From: Sanderia malayensis | Lineage: Eukaryota > Cnidaria > Scyphozoa > Semaeostomeae > Pelagiidae | Direction: 5' to 3' | Assembly (NCBI GenBank): GCA_013076295.1 | Contig: RQOL01000824.1 | Location: 1,798,001 to 1,862,000, forward strand | DNA: 64,000 nt | Shown here: in pieces, positions 49,319 through 61,998 of the stretch | Position numbering within the stretch: the stretch's first letter is position 1 | Layout of the letters: each line of letters opens with the position of its first letter | Translations under genes and position numbers: made by a program | The notes under the pieces: model-generated | The model's input: only the letters and a program-made list of their open reading frames with translations | Told to the model about the DNA's origin: nothing | Databases searched by the model: none

Positions 49319-50721
49319 CTAATTTTGCTGACTAAATTTCAAATAGGCACTTCTAAATTTATCCCAAAATACAAGGCTAAAAACAGTGTGGGGTCCAAGT
49401 CTGAAATATGATGCCCCCAGCCCCTTATAAAACCCAATAAACCCTTCTTTTTTGAATATTTTGCTAGCGCAGTCAAAGAAGCCGTTGTACAAAGTCCCCT
49501 TTCCACTCTTTGAAACATCCTGATTATAAAGCCTTGTGCTTACCACGTCAAATGGGGTCATTGCCATAACAACAAAAATGCTACCGACCATGCTTGCAGA
49601 GAGCGGAATCATGATGCTATCCTTTTTGAATATGCCTCGTTTTGATATCATCTCTTTTGACTTTGAGAAAGATGAGAGTTGGGCAGCAGAACCAACTGAG
49701 ACCCTCGGCATGGCGCCGGTCACGCCACGCCATAAGCCTCTGATGCCGTGCTCTTGCAACACTGCCGAAATGGCATTCGCAAGGCCTTTGTAATGGTGCT
49801 GTGCACCGACAGCAATGCTTGCCGTCGCTTCCGATTGAAGATGGGTTTTTATCTAAAAAATGAAAAACACCAATCTACCTAAGCCATGCAAAACAATGTC
49901 AAATGTTGTGATACACTCCTGCCCAAGAAAAGGATCAACAATGAGGGGTGATCCTCTTCTGATAATCCTTTGCCAGAGGGGGAATGCCCCAGGATATTAC
50001 TCCTCAGGGGGAATGCCCCAGGATATTACTCCTCAGGGGGAATGCCCCAGGATATTACCCTATCTGGTAGGTTAATGGATTATGCAGCAATAGAAAGTAT
50101 GATACAAAAATGAAGGCATGGCTATGCAGATAGGTAAAGGGTCACATAGAGCAATAAAATGCAATGCAACATTAGGCAATACAGAGCAATTTATAACCAT
50201 ATTATGCTGCATAAAGTCGTGAAACAAAGGTGGCTAAAACGAGGTTGTATTGAAGTAGACAACTTATCCTTAATCATAATGTTTTTTTATTTTGCTTAAC
50301 CTATAATCAAAATTGAAATTGAATTGAAACTTACCATGTACATAGGGCTTCCAAAAAATGCTCCAATGCAGCCAGATACGGCACCAGCTGCCATGCATCT
50401 GAAATAGCTTAACGTACCATCTGATGTTCGCATCAAACCAGCATTTTGAATAGCTTGATAATTACCAAGCCTGAAACCGTTCATCACTGCCTGGTAGCAT
50501 ATACCAGGCAGGAGACCTTTTTGCAACGCCCTGATGCCATCTACTCTTCCTATAGTATAGAACGCGTGGAATACATTGCGGTAATGGATCTTGTATGAGC
50601 CTCTTGCTTGCAGCTCGCCTTGAAGCTGCATTCTGGTCTTCACAACCTCGAGAGGGTTTGAGAAGACGCAAGCACAGCTTGTGCTGAGACCGCCGAGAAT
50701 GCATTCCATAGCATGGTGCAT
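49319..50721 (-). CDS. SLC25A35: Mitochondrial carrier, SLC25A35/SLC25A34-like
   Basis: Two exons, 50721-50335 and 49852-49319, phase 0, 306 aa (human SLC25A35 is 300). Inner-membrane transporter with three carrier repeats of two helices each. Repeat 1 has PLEVVK (residues 23-28) and repeat 3 PFDVVS. Repeat 2 has GSPMYMIK in place of PxDxxK, as in the SLC25A34/35 group. [47 protein letters not shown] and the GFYKGLGA segment are close to the vertebrate proteins. The substrate is not settled for this subfamily. The start could be ATG 50721 or 50709; a longer open frame to 50793 lacks support. Confidence 0.93.
49977..50058. repeat. 29-bp tandem repeat, 3 copies, in carrier intron
   Basis: GGAATGCCCCAGGATATTAC starts at 49981, 50010 and 50039 in almost identical units of 29 bp. 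Confidence 0.95.
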
Positions 50722-52869
50722 TTTTATGTGAATGGTGGTTGGGATGTGGGGATGAGGCAGCCCACAAATCACTTGAATTACAGAGCTCAACACTCCAATT
50801 TTGCTTTATCCATCTGTAGAATTGGATAGCATTTGAAAAGTGAGAAGAAATCAACAAAAATAGCTTGCATATGAATAAAATGTCTGTTAAAAAATTAGTA
50901 ATGTATTTGATTTGGCGTTTCAAAGAAATGACGTGAGGTGGAGTAGTTGGACCCGGGCTCAAAGAAGTTCACTTCACCACCACGCCCCCAACCCACGTGC
51001 GAGTGAAAATAAAAAACAATTCTGCATAAATTGCTAATATTTAACAACTAATAGTAAATTAGACATGCAATTAACAACCGACCAGCCAGGCTAACATATC
51101 TAGCTAACCTATGAGCACTGTCAAACGAGTTCATTCCAAAACGAAACTTGATAGGTGGGTCATAAACTTAGGCCAAAGTTATTTTTTATTGACAATGAAG
51201 TTATTTCGCATTATATCCCCCATAAAGCTCGGATATAGTATAATTACGCATTATAAAGTAGCAAGAAAAAAGTATACTTACATGAGTTGTTCGAGCTCAC
51301 AGCGATTTCTGGAAGTTATTCCGTCATTTAGGTGCCTGCTATCTTGGAGATAAATTGATTTGCGATGCGAAAGTAATCGCCTGGATGATGAAATCAAACC
51401 AAACCACGTGCTGCTCTGGGAATGGGTTGGCAAAAGATACTAGTGGCCAAAACAACCTTACCGAGATCAAAACATATTACGACATACAGTACAATGGAAT
51501 ACGACATACCATGGAATGGAATACGACATATGATGAAATGGAATACGACATACGATCGTTGCATTCACGTCAACTATCATTACATCAAAAGTAATAATAT
51601 AATAGGATATAAGAACTACATTTACTTCTACTTGTTTTAATTAATTTTGTACAAGTTGGCTATTTCAATGTTGTCAACGTCCTTATAGTTCTAAAAGTTT
51701 CTTAAATTTTAGGTTGTCTAGATCTCGGTTTCTTATAAACCGGTTTCTTATAAAAAAACGTGTATTATTCTACCACGTCTGTTCCTGGAACCTCTGATGC
51801 ACAGGATGGCTGATATGACCGTTGCAAAAGATGATTTAGTAGTACGAACCCAGTTTGTTACAACAGATTGAGAAATGCTTCTTTTTTCAGATAATTTTGA
51901 CCCTACCGAGAATTGCATGAAATAACGAAGAATATTGTGGCTAATTGAAACTGAAATTTAAATATTTATGAAGCATGAAAAATGTCAAGAGAGCTTTCTA
52001 AAGAAAAAAGTGATTTTCACGCTTGGACGTTTGAAGTTCAATCGAAAATAATTTGTGTTTCGCATCCTAAAATTTAAATGACAATTTAATCAGGAAAACA
52101 AATTCAACTGTTCATTCAAATAATTATATCGAATGTTCATTTCATGTAAATTTTTTCTCATTTTTTATTGTTTTACAAATTTAGAAAAACAATGAAACCA
52201 CAAATATTGGTGTATTCGCTGAACAATTTTGCCTCAAACAAGTTTCTGTATTTGCGTGTTCAATCAGTTGTGAAGTCCATACGAAAGGAAAGGTCACTCA
52301 GCATAAACATATCACCGAAGAATGATAGAAAATGAAAGCAATTCTCATAAATTGATGTAAGTATAAATATTAATTAATTATTTAAATTCTCATGTTGTTT
52401 TGAAGAACGTAAAAGCCACAATTTCAGGGCAAAGTTGAAAGATGTTAGCTTGCTCCTTGTGAATCACTCCTTCAAAAACAAATATGTCTGCGTTTGGTAC
52501 TATTTTGTTTAATAATAATATTTAAAAGTAAGCAAAAGTGCAATTGAGAATTAAGCAAACTTTAACAGCGTTTCGGGACAATACCCCCTAGAATTCCTAT
52601 ATTTAAATACTATTATTATGAAACTCTAATGGTCTGCTCGGTATTTCAGAAAACAAAACTGCTCAAGTAAATTCATGCAAAAAATATCAAAGCAACACAT
52701 GGAGTAGATAACTCGATGTCTCGATCCTAAAACTAACGAAAAATATTTAAAACGTACTAATTAGTAGGATTTAACAATTTATGATTCAAGTAACAACGAA
52801 CTACTAAGTTGGAAATTGCGACAACAATTCTAACAGCTAATATAATCAAATTATTGCGGAAAGTCCAGG
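50722..52869. other. Intergenic, no gene seen
   Basis: Contains the carrier's 5' region at the left, a short repeat of GGAATACGACATA words at about 51495-51562, the end of an inverted-repeat element at 51685-51764, and AT-rich DNA after that. Open frames are short and unrecognised. Confidence 0.5.
51685..51764. mobile_element. End fragment of the TACACGTTTTTTTATAAGAAACC element
   Basis: Ends GGTTTCTTATAAAAAAACGT plus GTA, with CTAGATCT, GGTTTCTTATAAACC and AGTTCTAAAAGTTTCTTAAA just inside. It is the reverse complement of the left end of the element at 13281. No second end recognised nearby. Confidence 0.65.
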
Positions 52870-53850
52870 AAATTACCTTTTGAACAAATTGTCCTAAAAA
52901 GCTGAACCTTGTCTCAAAATGAGCAGAAGGACCTAATTAGTAGGTTTCCACTTTGTCAGCCAAAATTCAATCTATTTCAAGCTTGAAGGTTCATGGAGAA
53001 TAGATAAAGTAATTCAATTGCTGCAGCCAGCCCTAGGGACCAACTTTTGAACCAATTGTCCCAGAAAGCTGAAATTTGTTGCAACGTGATGAGCATGATC
53101 GAAATAGTATGTTTCGACTATTTGCAAGTTTAATTTGATTACAATATGTCCCTAGCGGTCGGTAAGGGTTTCAAGGAGGTTTTCTAAGGGTTTCGAGTAG
53201 GTCGATATCCGGTGTTTTTAGAACGACGATAACTTTTGAACCAATTGTCCTAGAAAGCTGAAATTTGTTGCAACGTGATCAAAATGACCGAAATAATGGG
53301 TTTCGATTATTTGCAATCCATATTTCATGAAAATCTGCCCCAGGCATTCGAAAACACTCAGAAGGAGGCTTTCTAAGGGTTGAAGGCAGGTTGATACCGG
53401 CGTTTTTAGAACAACGATAACTTTTGAACCAAATGTTCTAGAAAACTGAAATTTGTTGCAACGTGATCAGAATGACCGAAATAGTGGGGTTCGATTATTT
53501 GCAATCCATATTTCATGAAAATCTGGCCCTACAGTTCCAAAACACTTGAAACGACGTCTTCTAATGGCTTCAACCACAACGATAACTTTTGAACCAATTG
53601 TCCTAGAAAGCTGAAATTTGTTGCAACGTGATGAGCATGATCGAAATAATATGTTTCGGCTATTTGCAAGTTTAATTTGATTACAATGTGTCCCTAGCGG
53701 TCGGTAAGGGTTTCAAGGAGGTTTTCTAAGGGTTTCAGGGAGGTCGATATCCGGTGTTTTTACAACGACGATAACTTTTGAACCAATTGTCTTAGAAGAC
53801 AGAAACCCAATTAGTGTGTTTCCAGTATTTGTTGTCCAAGTCTTGGTCTA
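52870..53850. repeat. Satellite-like tandem repeat, 165-190 bp unit
   Basis: Six units anchored on AACTTTTGAACCAATTGTCC followed by TAGAAAGCTGAAATTTGTTG, starting at about 52875, 53042, 53231, 53419, 53584 and 53773. Intervals are 167, 189, 188, 165 and 189 bp, so two unit lengths alternate. The outer units are the most diverged. Confidence 0.92.
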
Positions 53851-54439
53851 TTTCAAAATGTCGATTTGCAACTTGAACGTTCATGGAGTATACAATGAAA
53901 GGGACCCTTCAGGGCATTCACGGCCTATGCCGTCTGAAAACTAGCTGTTAACGTTGTTGAAATGAGTGCTGCCGTGATTTAAAGCCAGTAATCGGAAGCA
54001 TTTAGCAATTGATTAAATAGCTTTATTTTAAAATGAGTGCCTGGAAAAAATATGGATATGGGTGTAGACAAAATCTTGTTTTTTTTGTTAAGGTGCGACT
54101 AAACATTCACCGAACAGTGAAGTAGTTCAAGGGGTTAGATGTTAACTTGCTTCTGTCGTACGTCAAGCGCACATTTTAATTGGATAGCGGAATGATTTGC
54201 TGTGCCGGCCAATTTCAAATGTGGCATGACGCATGTATGCAGAACGTAACGGTAGATGACTAATATCAACGGGTGAAGGATGACTATATGTCTGGTGCGT
54301 TGATTCCTTTGACTTTATCCCCTTCTCCTCTGCCGGCTGCTGTGGACTACCGGTAACTTTCCTGCACGCTAAGCTCAAGACCACTGGTTCAAAACCTGAT
54401 GAGAACATCTACTTTGTATTTTGATCAATTTGTAAGTTA

Positions 54440-55075
54440 AATTTCCTAAAGGTGAGTGTGTATGTGCAGTGCCATACAAAGGCAACTGCGCAGGAGTTTA
54501 CATGACGTAGTACTACTTACAGTGTATCGGGTATCTGTTAGGCTTAGGGTTAGGGTTAGGGTTAGAAGCCGTAAAGGTGGATGTGTATGCGCAGTGCCAT
54601 ATATAGGCTACTGCGCAGGAGCATACATGACGTAATGCAACTGACAGTGTATGGTGTATCGGTTAGGGTTAGGGTTAGGGTTAGGGGCCGTAAAGGTGGG
54701 TGTGTATGCGCAGTACCATATATATGCTGCTGCGCAGGAGTATACATGACGTAATGCTACTGACAGTGTATGGTGTATCGGTGAGGGTTAGGGTCAGGGC
54801 TAGGGTTAGAGGCCGTAAAGGTTGGTGTGTATGCGCAGTGCCATATATATGCTTATGCGCAGGAGTATACATGACGTAATGCTACTGCCAGTGTATGGTG
54901 TATCTGTGAGGGTTAGGGTTAGGATTAGGGTTAGGGGCCGTAAAGGTGGGTGTGTATGCGCAGTGCCATATATATGCTTCTGCGCAGGAGTATACATGAC
55001 GTAATGCTACTGACATTGTATGGTGTATCGGTTAGGTTTTAGGGTTATTGTGGCCCAAAGGTGGGCATAAATGCA
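54440..55075. repeat. Second telomere-like minisatellite array, ~125-bp unit
   Basis: Five units, each with two to four TTAGGG words, GGCCGTAAAGGTGGGTGTGT, the TGCGCAGT...ACTGCGCA-type inverted repeat around CCATATATA, and ACATGACGTAATGCTACTGA. It is related to the array at 1-3800 but has a shorter telomere-like block and a different spacer (CAGTGTATGGTGTATCGG). The edges are degenerate. Confidence 0.93.
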
Positions 55076-55249
55076 CAGTGACCCAAGTGACTTTTTGATT
55101 GACACTATTGTTGATTGATATTAGGAAACGCATGCGTATTGCGCAAGTATGTTTGTTGTTGTGGGTGGTGGCGAAATTTCATTTTCTCATCAAGATGCCT
55201 GCTGTGCTGGGTATGGTCGTCTCGTCGTCTCATATCATCATATGTTGAT
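55076..55249. other. Spacer between the array and the duplicated block
   Basis: No gene recognised. A plus-strand frame here has no family resemblance. Confidence 0.4.
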
Positions 55250-56035
55250 TCAATGGCGGTGGGAAAACGAAAAAGAAGAAGAAGCAGTCAACAAACAACG
55301 AAAGAATTCAGAATGAAATGAAGGTAATCGAATTAATATCGTACTTCAATCTGACTTATCTTGATAATTAGGAAGTGGTTTGCGATATTTATTTGACAAA
55401 TTCGCTATTTATGAGCTGTATTTGACCTAAAAGATGAATTTGACTGACCCCTTCGATAAAATTCTTGCCTTAGGCTTATAGTAAAGCCTAAAGTTTTAAA
55501 TTGGTTTTGTTTCATTGGAGTTAATTTTTATCTTCACACTTAGATTTTCGTTCAACCTATTTATCAAAATTAATTTATAGAAGGCATCAATTTTTTTCAT
55601 TAGATTCCCAAAGGTTTTGGATGGATGTTTTAATGGCCGTGCGGAAATGAAGACGAAGAAGCAGTGAACAAACAGTGAATGAATTCAGAATGAAATGAAG
55701 GTAATCGAATTAATATCGTACTTCAATCTGACTTATCTTGATGATTAAGAAATGGTTTGCGATATTTATTTGACAAATTCACTATTTATGAGCTGCATTT
55801 TACCTAAAAGATGAATTTGACTGATCTGTTCGTTAAAATTCTAGGCCCGTAGGCCTAAAAAAACTTGCCGTAAAGATATTTTAAATTTTTCCTACCAAAT
55901 TCACACCTTTATTTTTCTATGTGAGCCAAATTGTATCACGGATTCTATATATTTAGAAGTACTTTAAATTTATTTTTAATAAGTAAGATTTTTACTCAAC
56001 CTATTTATCAAAATTAATTTACAGAAGATATCAAA
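55250..56035. repeat. Local direct duplication, unit ~380-450 bp
   Basis: Block 55290-55460 recurs at about 55665-55845 with high identity (GAATTCAGAATGAAATGAAG, AATATCGTACTTCAATCTGA, TTGCGATATTTATTTGACAA, CTAAAAGATGAATTTGACTG). A following part (TCAACCTATTTATCAAAATT) recurs at about 55551 and 55995. Copy 2 carries extra sequence between these parts. Confidence 0.9.
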
Positions 56036-56396
56036 TTTTTGCATTGCCAAGTTGCAACGACCTTGTTTTGCATGAAGATAACTTTTTGGAAACTTTTTTA
56101 GCTCCGTCTTATTTTATTATTTTTTACCACGAATTTCTTATTTTGCAGATATTTCATTAAAGACCTCAAGATATGAAAAAAGAAGATTTTCCTGGATGTT
56201 GTGGACATTTGATTATCATATTTACTTTCTCTACTCTTGTTGAATTTGATAATAAAAGCTAGGGATTGTGTTTTTCTTCATCTTGGGGATAGGTATAGGA
56301 TAATTCCAGATCATTAAAGAGTAAAATAGGCTTAATGAATAAATTAAACATAGGGCTTCTGCTATTAGTCTTAGGATTAATTAAAACGTAGATAGA

Positions 56397-56783
56397 TTAA
56401 TATATATATAAGTAGATATAAATAGATACAAGTAAATATATCAATAGGATAGAATGGATTGGGAGGGGTAACTGGGGTGGATCAAACTGGGGGGTTGGGA
56501 ACCATGGAAGTTGTAGGGATGAAAGCCCTGCGACTTCCATGGAGTATAGTCGTAGGGTCCCTGACGCCCTACGGCTGCTGGTTTGTCCCGGACGGTCTGT
56601 TCCGTGAAAGGTGGGAGGAAGTAAATAATTACAAATTAAGAATGCGCTGATCTCTTCCGCCGTTGCCAAGGCTGGCCCTTGGAGTGTTGCTGGAATACCT
56701 TGTGCCATATGATACCCATAGAACTGGTGACCAACTCCCCAGTTTACCCAGCTGACAGGTCCTTTGTTACCACTTCCACTCAA
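56397..56783 (-). other. Open frame of unknown nature, 128 codons
   Basis: Its region is richer in GC than its surroundings, with internal Gly/Pro/Trp-containing residues (for example VNWGVGHQFYGYHMAQGIPA). CGACTTCCATGG and CCATGGAAGTTG lie as a small inverted repeat in it. The frame ends in low-complexity Ile/Tyr codons from an AT repeat. No family recognised and no splice partners found; it may be an exon, a gene fragment or chance. Confidence 0.25.
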
Positions 56784-57239
56784 ATGGTCAGAGAAATATA
56801 TTATCTATAATGCTACTCAATCAAAACTTATCACAATCTATGTCCAAATTCATTTGTTCGAGACAATATATAACAAAGAATGGCTATGAAGTATAAGTCA
56901 CAATCAACAAGGCCATGAAATACAGATTTTGAAGTCAGAGATTGAAACCTGTTAGCAAATAAGCCAAATATCCTATGCAGTGATATTTCTGAGAGTATTA
57001 AGCATTGCCCCCCCGTAGGCCATAGCGTCACTGCATTTACTGCACCCCCCAGGCCGTATCATCATTATCTGATCAGACGACTGCCGAACAACACAATACA
57101 AGAGCGTGCACCACTAAATTTTGGCCCCTTTTAAATGATAAAAAATCCACGTCAAACAAATGAAAACTTTGTGCAGATAAAAAACAAAAATACAACATAC
57201 ACTGCATTAGTCTTCAGAAGAATGAACTACAAATCTTAA

Positions 57240-57790
57240 ATTCATTCTAATCTAATACGAAACTAATACGAAAGTCTATAATACGTATTTCTTGTAAACA
57301 ATGTCTGTCGGGGACTAGCTGCCACTCTTAAACTCGTAGCTAAATAATAACACTTATTCTGATACTAAAACCTATATTATACGTCACTTCTTGTATACAA
57401 TGTCTGTCAGAGACTAGCTGCAACTCTTAAGTTTAAGACTAAATGCTGACAGTTTATACTAATACTAAAGTCTATATTACACGTCATTTCTTGTATACAA
57501 TATTTGCCAGCTAGCTGCAACTCTTATGCTCTTAGCTAAATGCTAAGACTTTATACTAATACGAAAGTCTATATTACACGTCATTTCTTGTATACAATAT
57601 TTGCCAGCTAGCTGCAACTCTTATGCTCTTAGCTAAATAATAACACTTTATACTAATACCAAAGTCTATATTATACGTCATTTCTTGTATAAAATGTTTG
57701 CTAGGGACTAGCTGCAATTGTCAAACTCGTAGGTAAATGCTAAGACTTTACCCTAATACTGAAATCTATCTTACATATTTCATGCTTTAG
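57240..57790. repeat. Tandem repeat, ~98-bp unit, 5-6 copies
   Basis: The anchor TTTCTTGTATACAAT recurs at about 57289, 57388, 57488, 57585 and 57682, with CTAATACTAAAGTCTATATT before it and CTAGCTGCAACTCTTA after it. The two middle copies are the most alike. Confidence 0.92.
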
Positions 57791-60354
57791 GTTTTGTATA
57801 GGTTCCTTATTAATAAAGTAAATAAATCAGTCACCAGTCAAAAGTCAATTTGCATCTTGCGAACTGTCTTAGAGCACATTACTAGAAGCTTGCATCTGAT
57901 ATTTAAGCTAACCAGCAACAAATTCAAAACAAAATAATAAATAATAAAGAGTAGTAGAATCTTAGACTACAAGAACAAACTATAAATTCTCAACAATAGG
58001 AAGATAAACAAAGAGAAATACCCCAGCTTCTCTTACTTTATCTTAAATCTAAAACAATATAACTAACATCTATTGACTATAAACTAACAATAAACCAACA
58101 ATCAATATTCTACCTAACTTGTAAGCTAATAAAACAAGTGCACAAAGAAATTCATTTGAATTTGTGAATTATAACTTAGGTAGGTAGCCAGGGTCAGGGC
58201 TCTGGTACATACTCTTGCGTAAATGAGGTCTAAACAGCCCGATATCAAATTCAGCGACCCAGGCTTCAACTACGATGACACGTACAATGCTTAATACATC
58301 TCCTAGTTTTGGATGCTAACAGATAACAATCCTTCCTTCTCAAACTGTATCCACAGAGATGTTGAAATGTAAACAGATACCTCAAGCATTTTAGCCCTGT
58401 CCTTAAAGTTTTTGAAACTTGGATATTCATGTGATAAGCATGAAAGAGAAGCAAAATAGATAAACATTTCTCTCACCATTAGAATGGAAAGTGCCAACAA
58501 AAGACATGCCAACAAGGTGAGCCAGAGCGTCAGCTTAACCAGTTCCATGGAGACCATACGGCACAAGATACTCCAGCAACACTCTGCACGGACCAGATCC
58601 CTTGGCAACGGCAGATGAGATCAGCGCATCCTTTTCTTTACATCAGCAACTCTACAATAAATTAAACAAAATTAGAATTACAATAAAATATGAATTAAAA
58701 TAATCAACAATTTCAAAAGCATGAGAGGCAAAAAGAATTTCCCCATTTAAAAATGGTAAACCCGTGAAATTTTAAGTATCATAAGTGTCAATTGTTACAA
58801 TAAGCAAAATTTGCATGCCGCATCTGACAAAATTTTGTGGAGTCAAGACATACAGAATTAATTGGCTGGGTTCTGGTAACATACTGCAACCAAGAAGACG
58901 AGACAGCAACATGTCTAATTTCTCTGGGAGCAAATTGACTAACAGAACGAAATCAATAGAGAGTGATCTCTGGGGGGATTGACCAATTTCCAAAGGGGTG
59001 AACTAGTTAGAGGGCAAATGGTCCTGTTACACTAGCTATGGGTTGGCTAAGGCTATTCTTATTGGGATTAAAACAGTCCCTAAAAATATTTATGTCCCTC
59101 TCATGCTTGCAAAAATGTTGATATTTAAGAATTACAACAACAATAGAGGTAATGATATTGAGAATAGTAACTTGAAAAATATGACAGTGATTAATGTCTT
59201 ATTATTATTTCCTTGTCTTTTCTTCAAACGTGCATCAATTTCACCCTCCTCGAAATGTCTTCTGAATCATCAAAGTCTACAACAAACATGTATGGAATTT
59301 TAACAAGGAAATACAAAAATCGAAAAGAAGCATAGAGCTCTAATAAGGTAACATAAAAACCTACAAAAGCATGAAGCTCTAAAAAATGTAAAAATCTACA
59401 AAGATTGCAAAGGGTTGTTCAAGTGTATCAATGTCTAAAAAGCCTCTTTAAATAAGAAATCCAAGCAGAAAACAAACATAATGTAAACTTACAAATAAAA
59501 ATTTAAAAGAACATCCATTTTCTTCTGGCAAAGTGGAGCTTATTGTCATACCCAGGACAGCAGGTAGACTGAAATATATTGCAGTAGCACTCCACCAGGA
59601 CAGGGCGTCTTGGAAATTGTTGCTGGAACAACTTTAACCAACACCAAATGCAACAAATTCTGCAAAAAGCACATAACAACTGTAAAGTCCTAAAATAAGA
59701 CATCATGTATTATGAAAAGGAAAGCATGAACATCTAGAACTTATCTGTATTTGCTGTAAGTTCTCCATGGGCTGCTTTATCTCAGCACAGAAAGAAAGTT
59801 TTCATGGATTTGTTAAATTCTTCACAGGACCTGGTGTTCACAAATTAAGATCTGTAAACTCTTTATCTTGACAATTTGGGGCTTGCAGACCTGAGAAAAA
59901 GAATAAAAAAATGAACAGACTAATAAAGAACAAAATACTTGTTGTATTCATGAGAACACGTGACCAAACGGGGTAAAGTGTGGGGTCGTCAGGATTTTCT
60001 GAGACAGAAATGGAAGCTCCCAGAAAATAGAGAAACCTTTGCTTTTCTACTTGTTTACTGATGATTTTTTAAAATTATTGCTATGACATTAGGAATGGTG
60101 CTTTAAAAAATTTTTTAAACTAAATTATTCTAGCAGTAGAAGCAACGTTTTGGTACATTTTAAAACCTTACCTCACTCACTCAGGAAAAAACATTTAGGC
60201 CAACTACTCCCTCAAGTCAAACAGGGCTCAGGGATAAGGAACTAGAATAGGACTAATAAAATCTTATCAAAAACTAAGTAAGCAAAGCAAGAATGGTTTT
60301 TAAATGATTAATAAAGAACGATTTTGCAAAATACCTTAAGGTTTTTCGCCATGT
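57791..60354. other. Intergenic, no gene established
   Basis: AT-rich. On the minus strand a frame at 58303-58608 contains a hydrophobic run (LTLWLTLLACLLLALSILM) followed by a donor-like GTGAGA, but has no recognised relatives. Other frames are short. Part of this stretch could be intron or 5' flank of the GXYLT-like gene. Confidence 0.4.
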
Positions 60355-61042
60355 CAAACTTGGATTGTTGAAGTACAAGCCACGCCATCAAAACAAGGCA
60401 GGCCACTAGCGGAAATTTTTCCCAACCTTCGCTCAGAACCAATTACAAATCGTTCTTTATTACAAATTCTGGTGTAAAAATCTGGAACAGTATACCAAAT
60501 ACTATCAAATGTACTAATTCCAAAAAAGCATTTTCACGTTTTCTAAAACAATCTATTCTTGAAAAATATAAGTAAAATCCAAAAATACAATTCATCCCGT
60601 TGATCCAAATAATATGCCTTAATTAATATGCCTTAAATTGTTATTGTTGTTATTACCTATTATTAATATTAATATTGATTTTCTTTAATTTTAATTCATT
60701 TTTCATTGATTATTCTTTTCTTTTATTTAATCATTTTTTGTCATTATCGACTAATTTTCTTCTTAAAATATCTTTCTTATACATTTGAAACATATTCGTG
60801 TATATTTCACTTTTATCTATTTTTAACACGTCACTGAGGTCATATGGCTTCGATAGCTCTTTTCAGAGCTCTTTCCATATGTCCTTCAGCAATAACTTTG
60901 TAAACTGATGTAATACCTATATTCTTCTCTGTTCGATTAAAAGTTAACTTAAATATTCATCATATCGTTTTCTCGTATCATTGTAATTAAATATTGTTAT
61001 TGTTGAAAAATACATGAAATTGAAATTGAAATTGAAATTGAA
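60355..61042 (+). mobile_element. 5'-truncated LINE (non-LTR retrotransposon) 3' end, copy 1
   Basis: 60375-60575 translates as the typical C-terminal end of a LINE reverse transcriptase: KTRQATSGNF, then SGVKIWNSIP, then a Lys-rich end and a stop. A 3' UTR follows, with a hairpin near 60841-60878 (CATATGG/CCATATG arms), and it ends in tandem TGAAAT units at 61014-61042. 5' truncation and a short-repeat tail are characteristic of CR1/L2-like LINEs; the clade is not settled. Confidence 0.8.
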
Positions 61043-61369
61043 GCACGAGTAGAAAAGAAGATTCTCTTTAAGCTCCCTCGCAATTCCATCGTAGCAAAAT
61101 AAAAAAGGTGGGAGGCACAAATCAACGTTGAGGGCGTCCATTGAATTAAAGATTAATTTACTTCATTGTCTGTCTGTGGAGAAATCAAATAAAAACAATG
61201 GCCTTGCATTTTCATACGCCAATATTATAGTTGCTTTTGATGGAGTGCTGATATATAGGTGAGCAATTATTTTCCACCTAAAAAGCAAATATAGACTGAG
61301 TTAGCAAACTATTACTGTGTAACTTCTTTTGAAAGGGAATTTGTAAAAACAAGAAATGTACATAAATAT

Positions 61370-61998
61370 AACACAAGGCAATCTTCTTCTGAAGGTTTTT
61401 CCCTCCCATCCATTTCTACCAATTATAAAAAAAACTTCCTCACTTTTGATGGAATCAAATTTTGGAACTCCCTACCTATAGAGTTAAAAAAGATGCATAA
61501 TAAACATCACTTTGTGAAGCAGTTAAAATACTTCCTTATGAACAAAATCTGAAGATCCGTAGGCTTGATTATTAGGACCTTACGATTATTTTATAATTTT
61601 ATTTTTGCTATAATACACTTAATCCGTTAGTCTTATATATATATTTTTCTTTTATTATTATTATTATTTTATTTTATTTTATTTAGTTCTATCTTATTCT
61701 ATTTTTTCTATCTTTATTCCATCTTAATCTTACTGTTGTTGTTGTTTTTATTCAAACTTATAATTATATGAAAAATGCATCAAAATGGACACATGGCTCG
61801 ATAGCTTGCCCAAAGTTCTTTCCATGTGTCCATCAGCCTAAAATTTTTTAATTACAGTAGTAATCATCTGTTAACTAAACGAATATGTCTCTGTAAATTG
61901 TTGTTATTAGGTATAAATAGGTTACACAAATTTATAATTGTAATTAATTAATTTTATGCTGAAAAAATAATTTGAAGTTTGAAGTTTGAAGTTTTAAG
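61370..61998 (+). mobile_element. 5'-truncated LINE 3' end, copy 2
   Basis: 61370-61552 encodes the same C-terminal signature (NTRQSSSEGF, then DGIKFWNSLPIELKK) and a stop, with no internal stop. Its 3' UTR has the hairpin GACACATGG...CCATGTGTC (61788-61836) homologous to that of copy 1, and it ends in TTTGAAG tandem units at 61971-61998. The tail ends 22 bp before the coding exon of the GXYLT-like gene. Confidence 0.8.
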
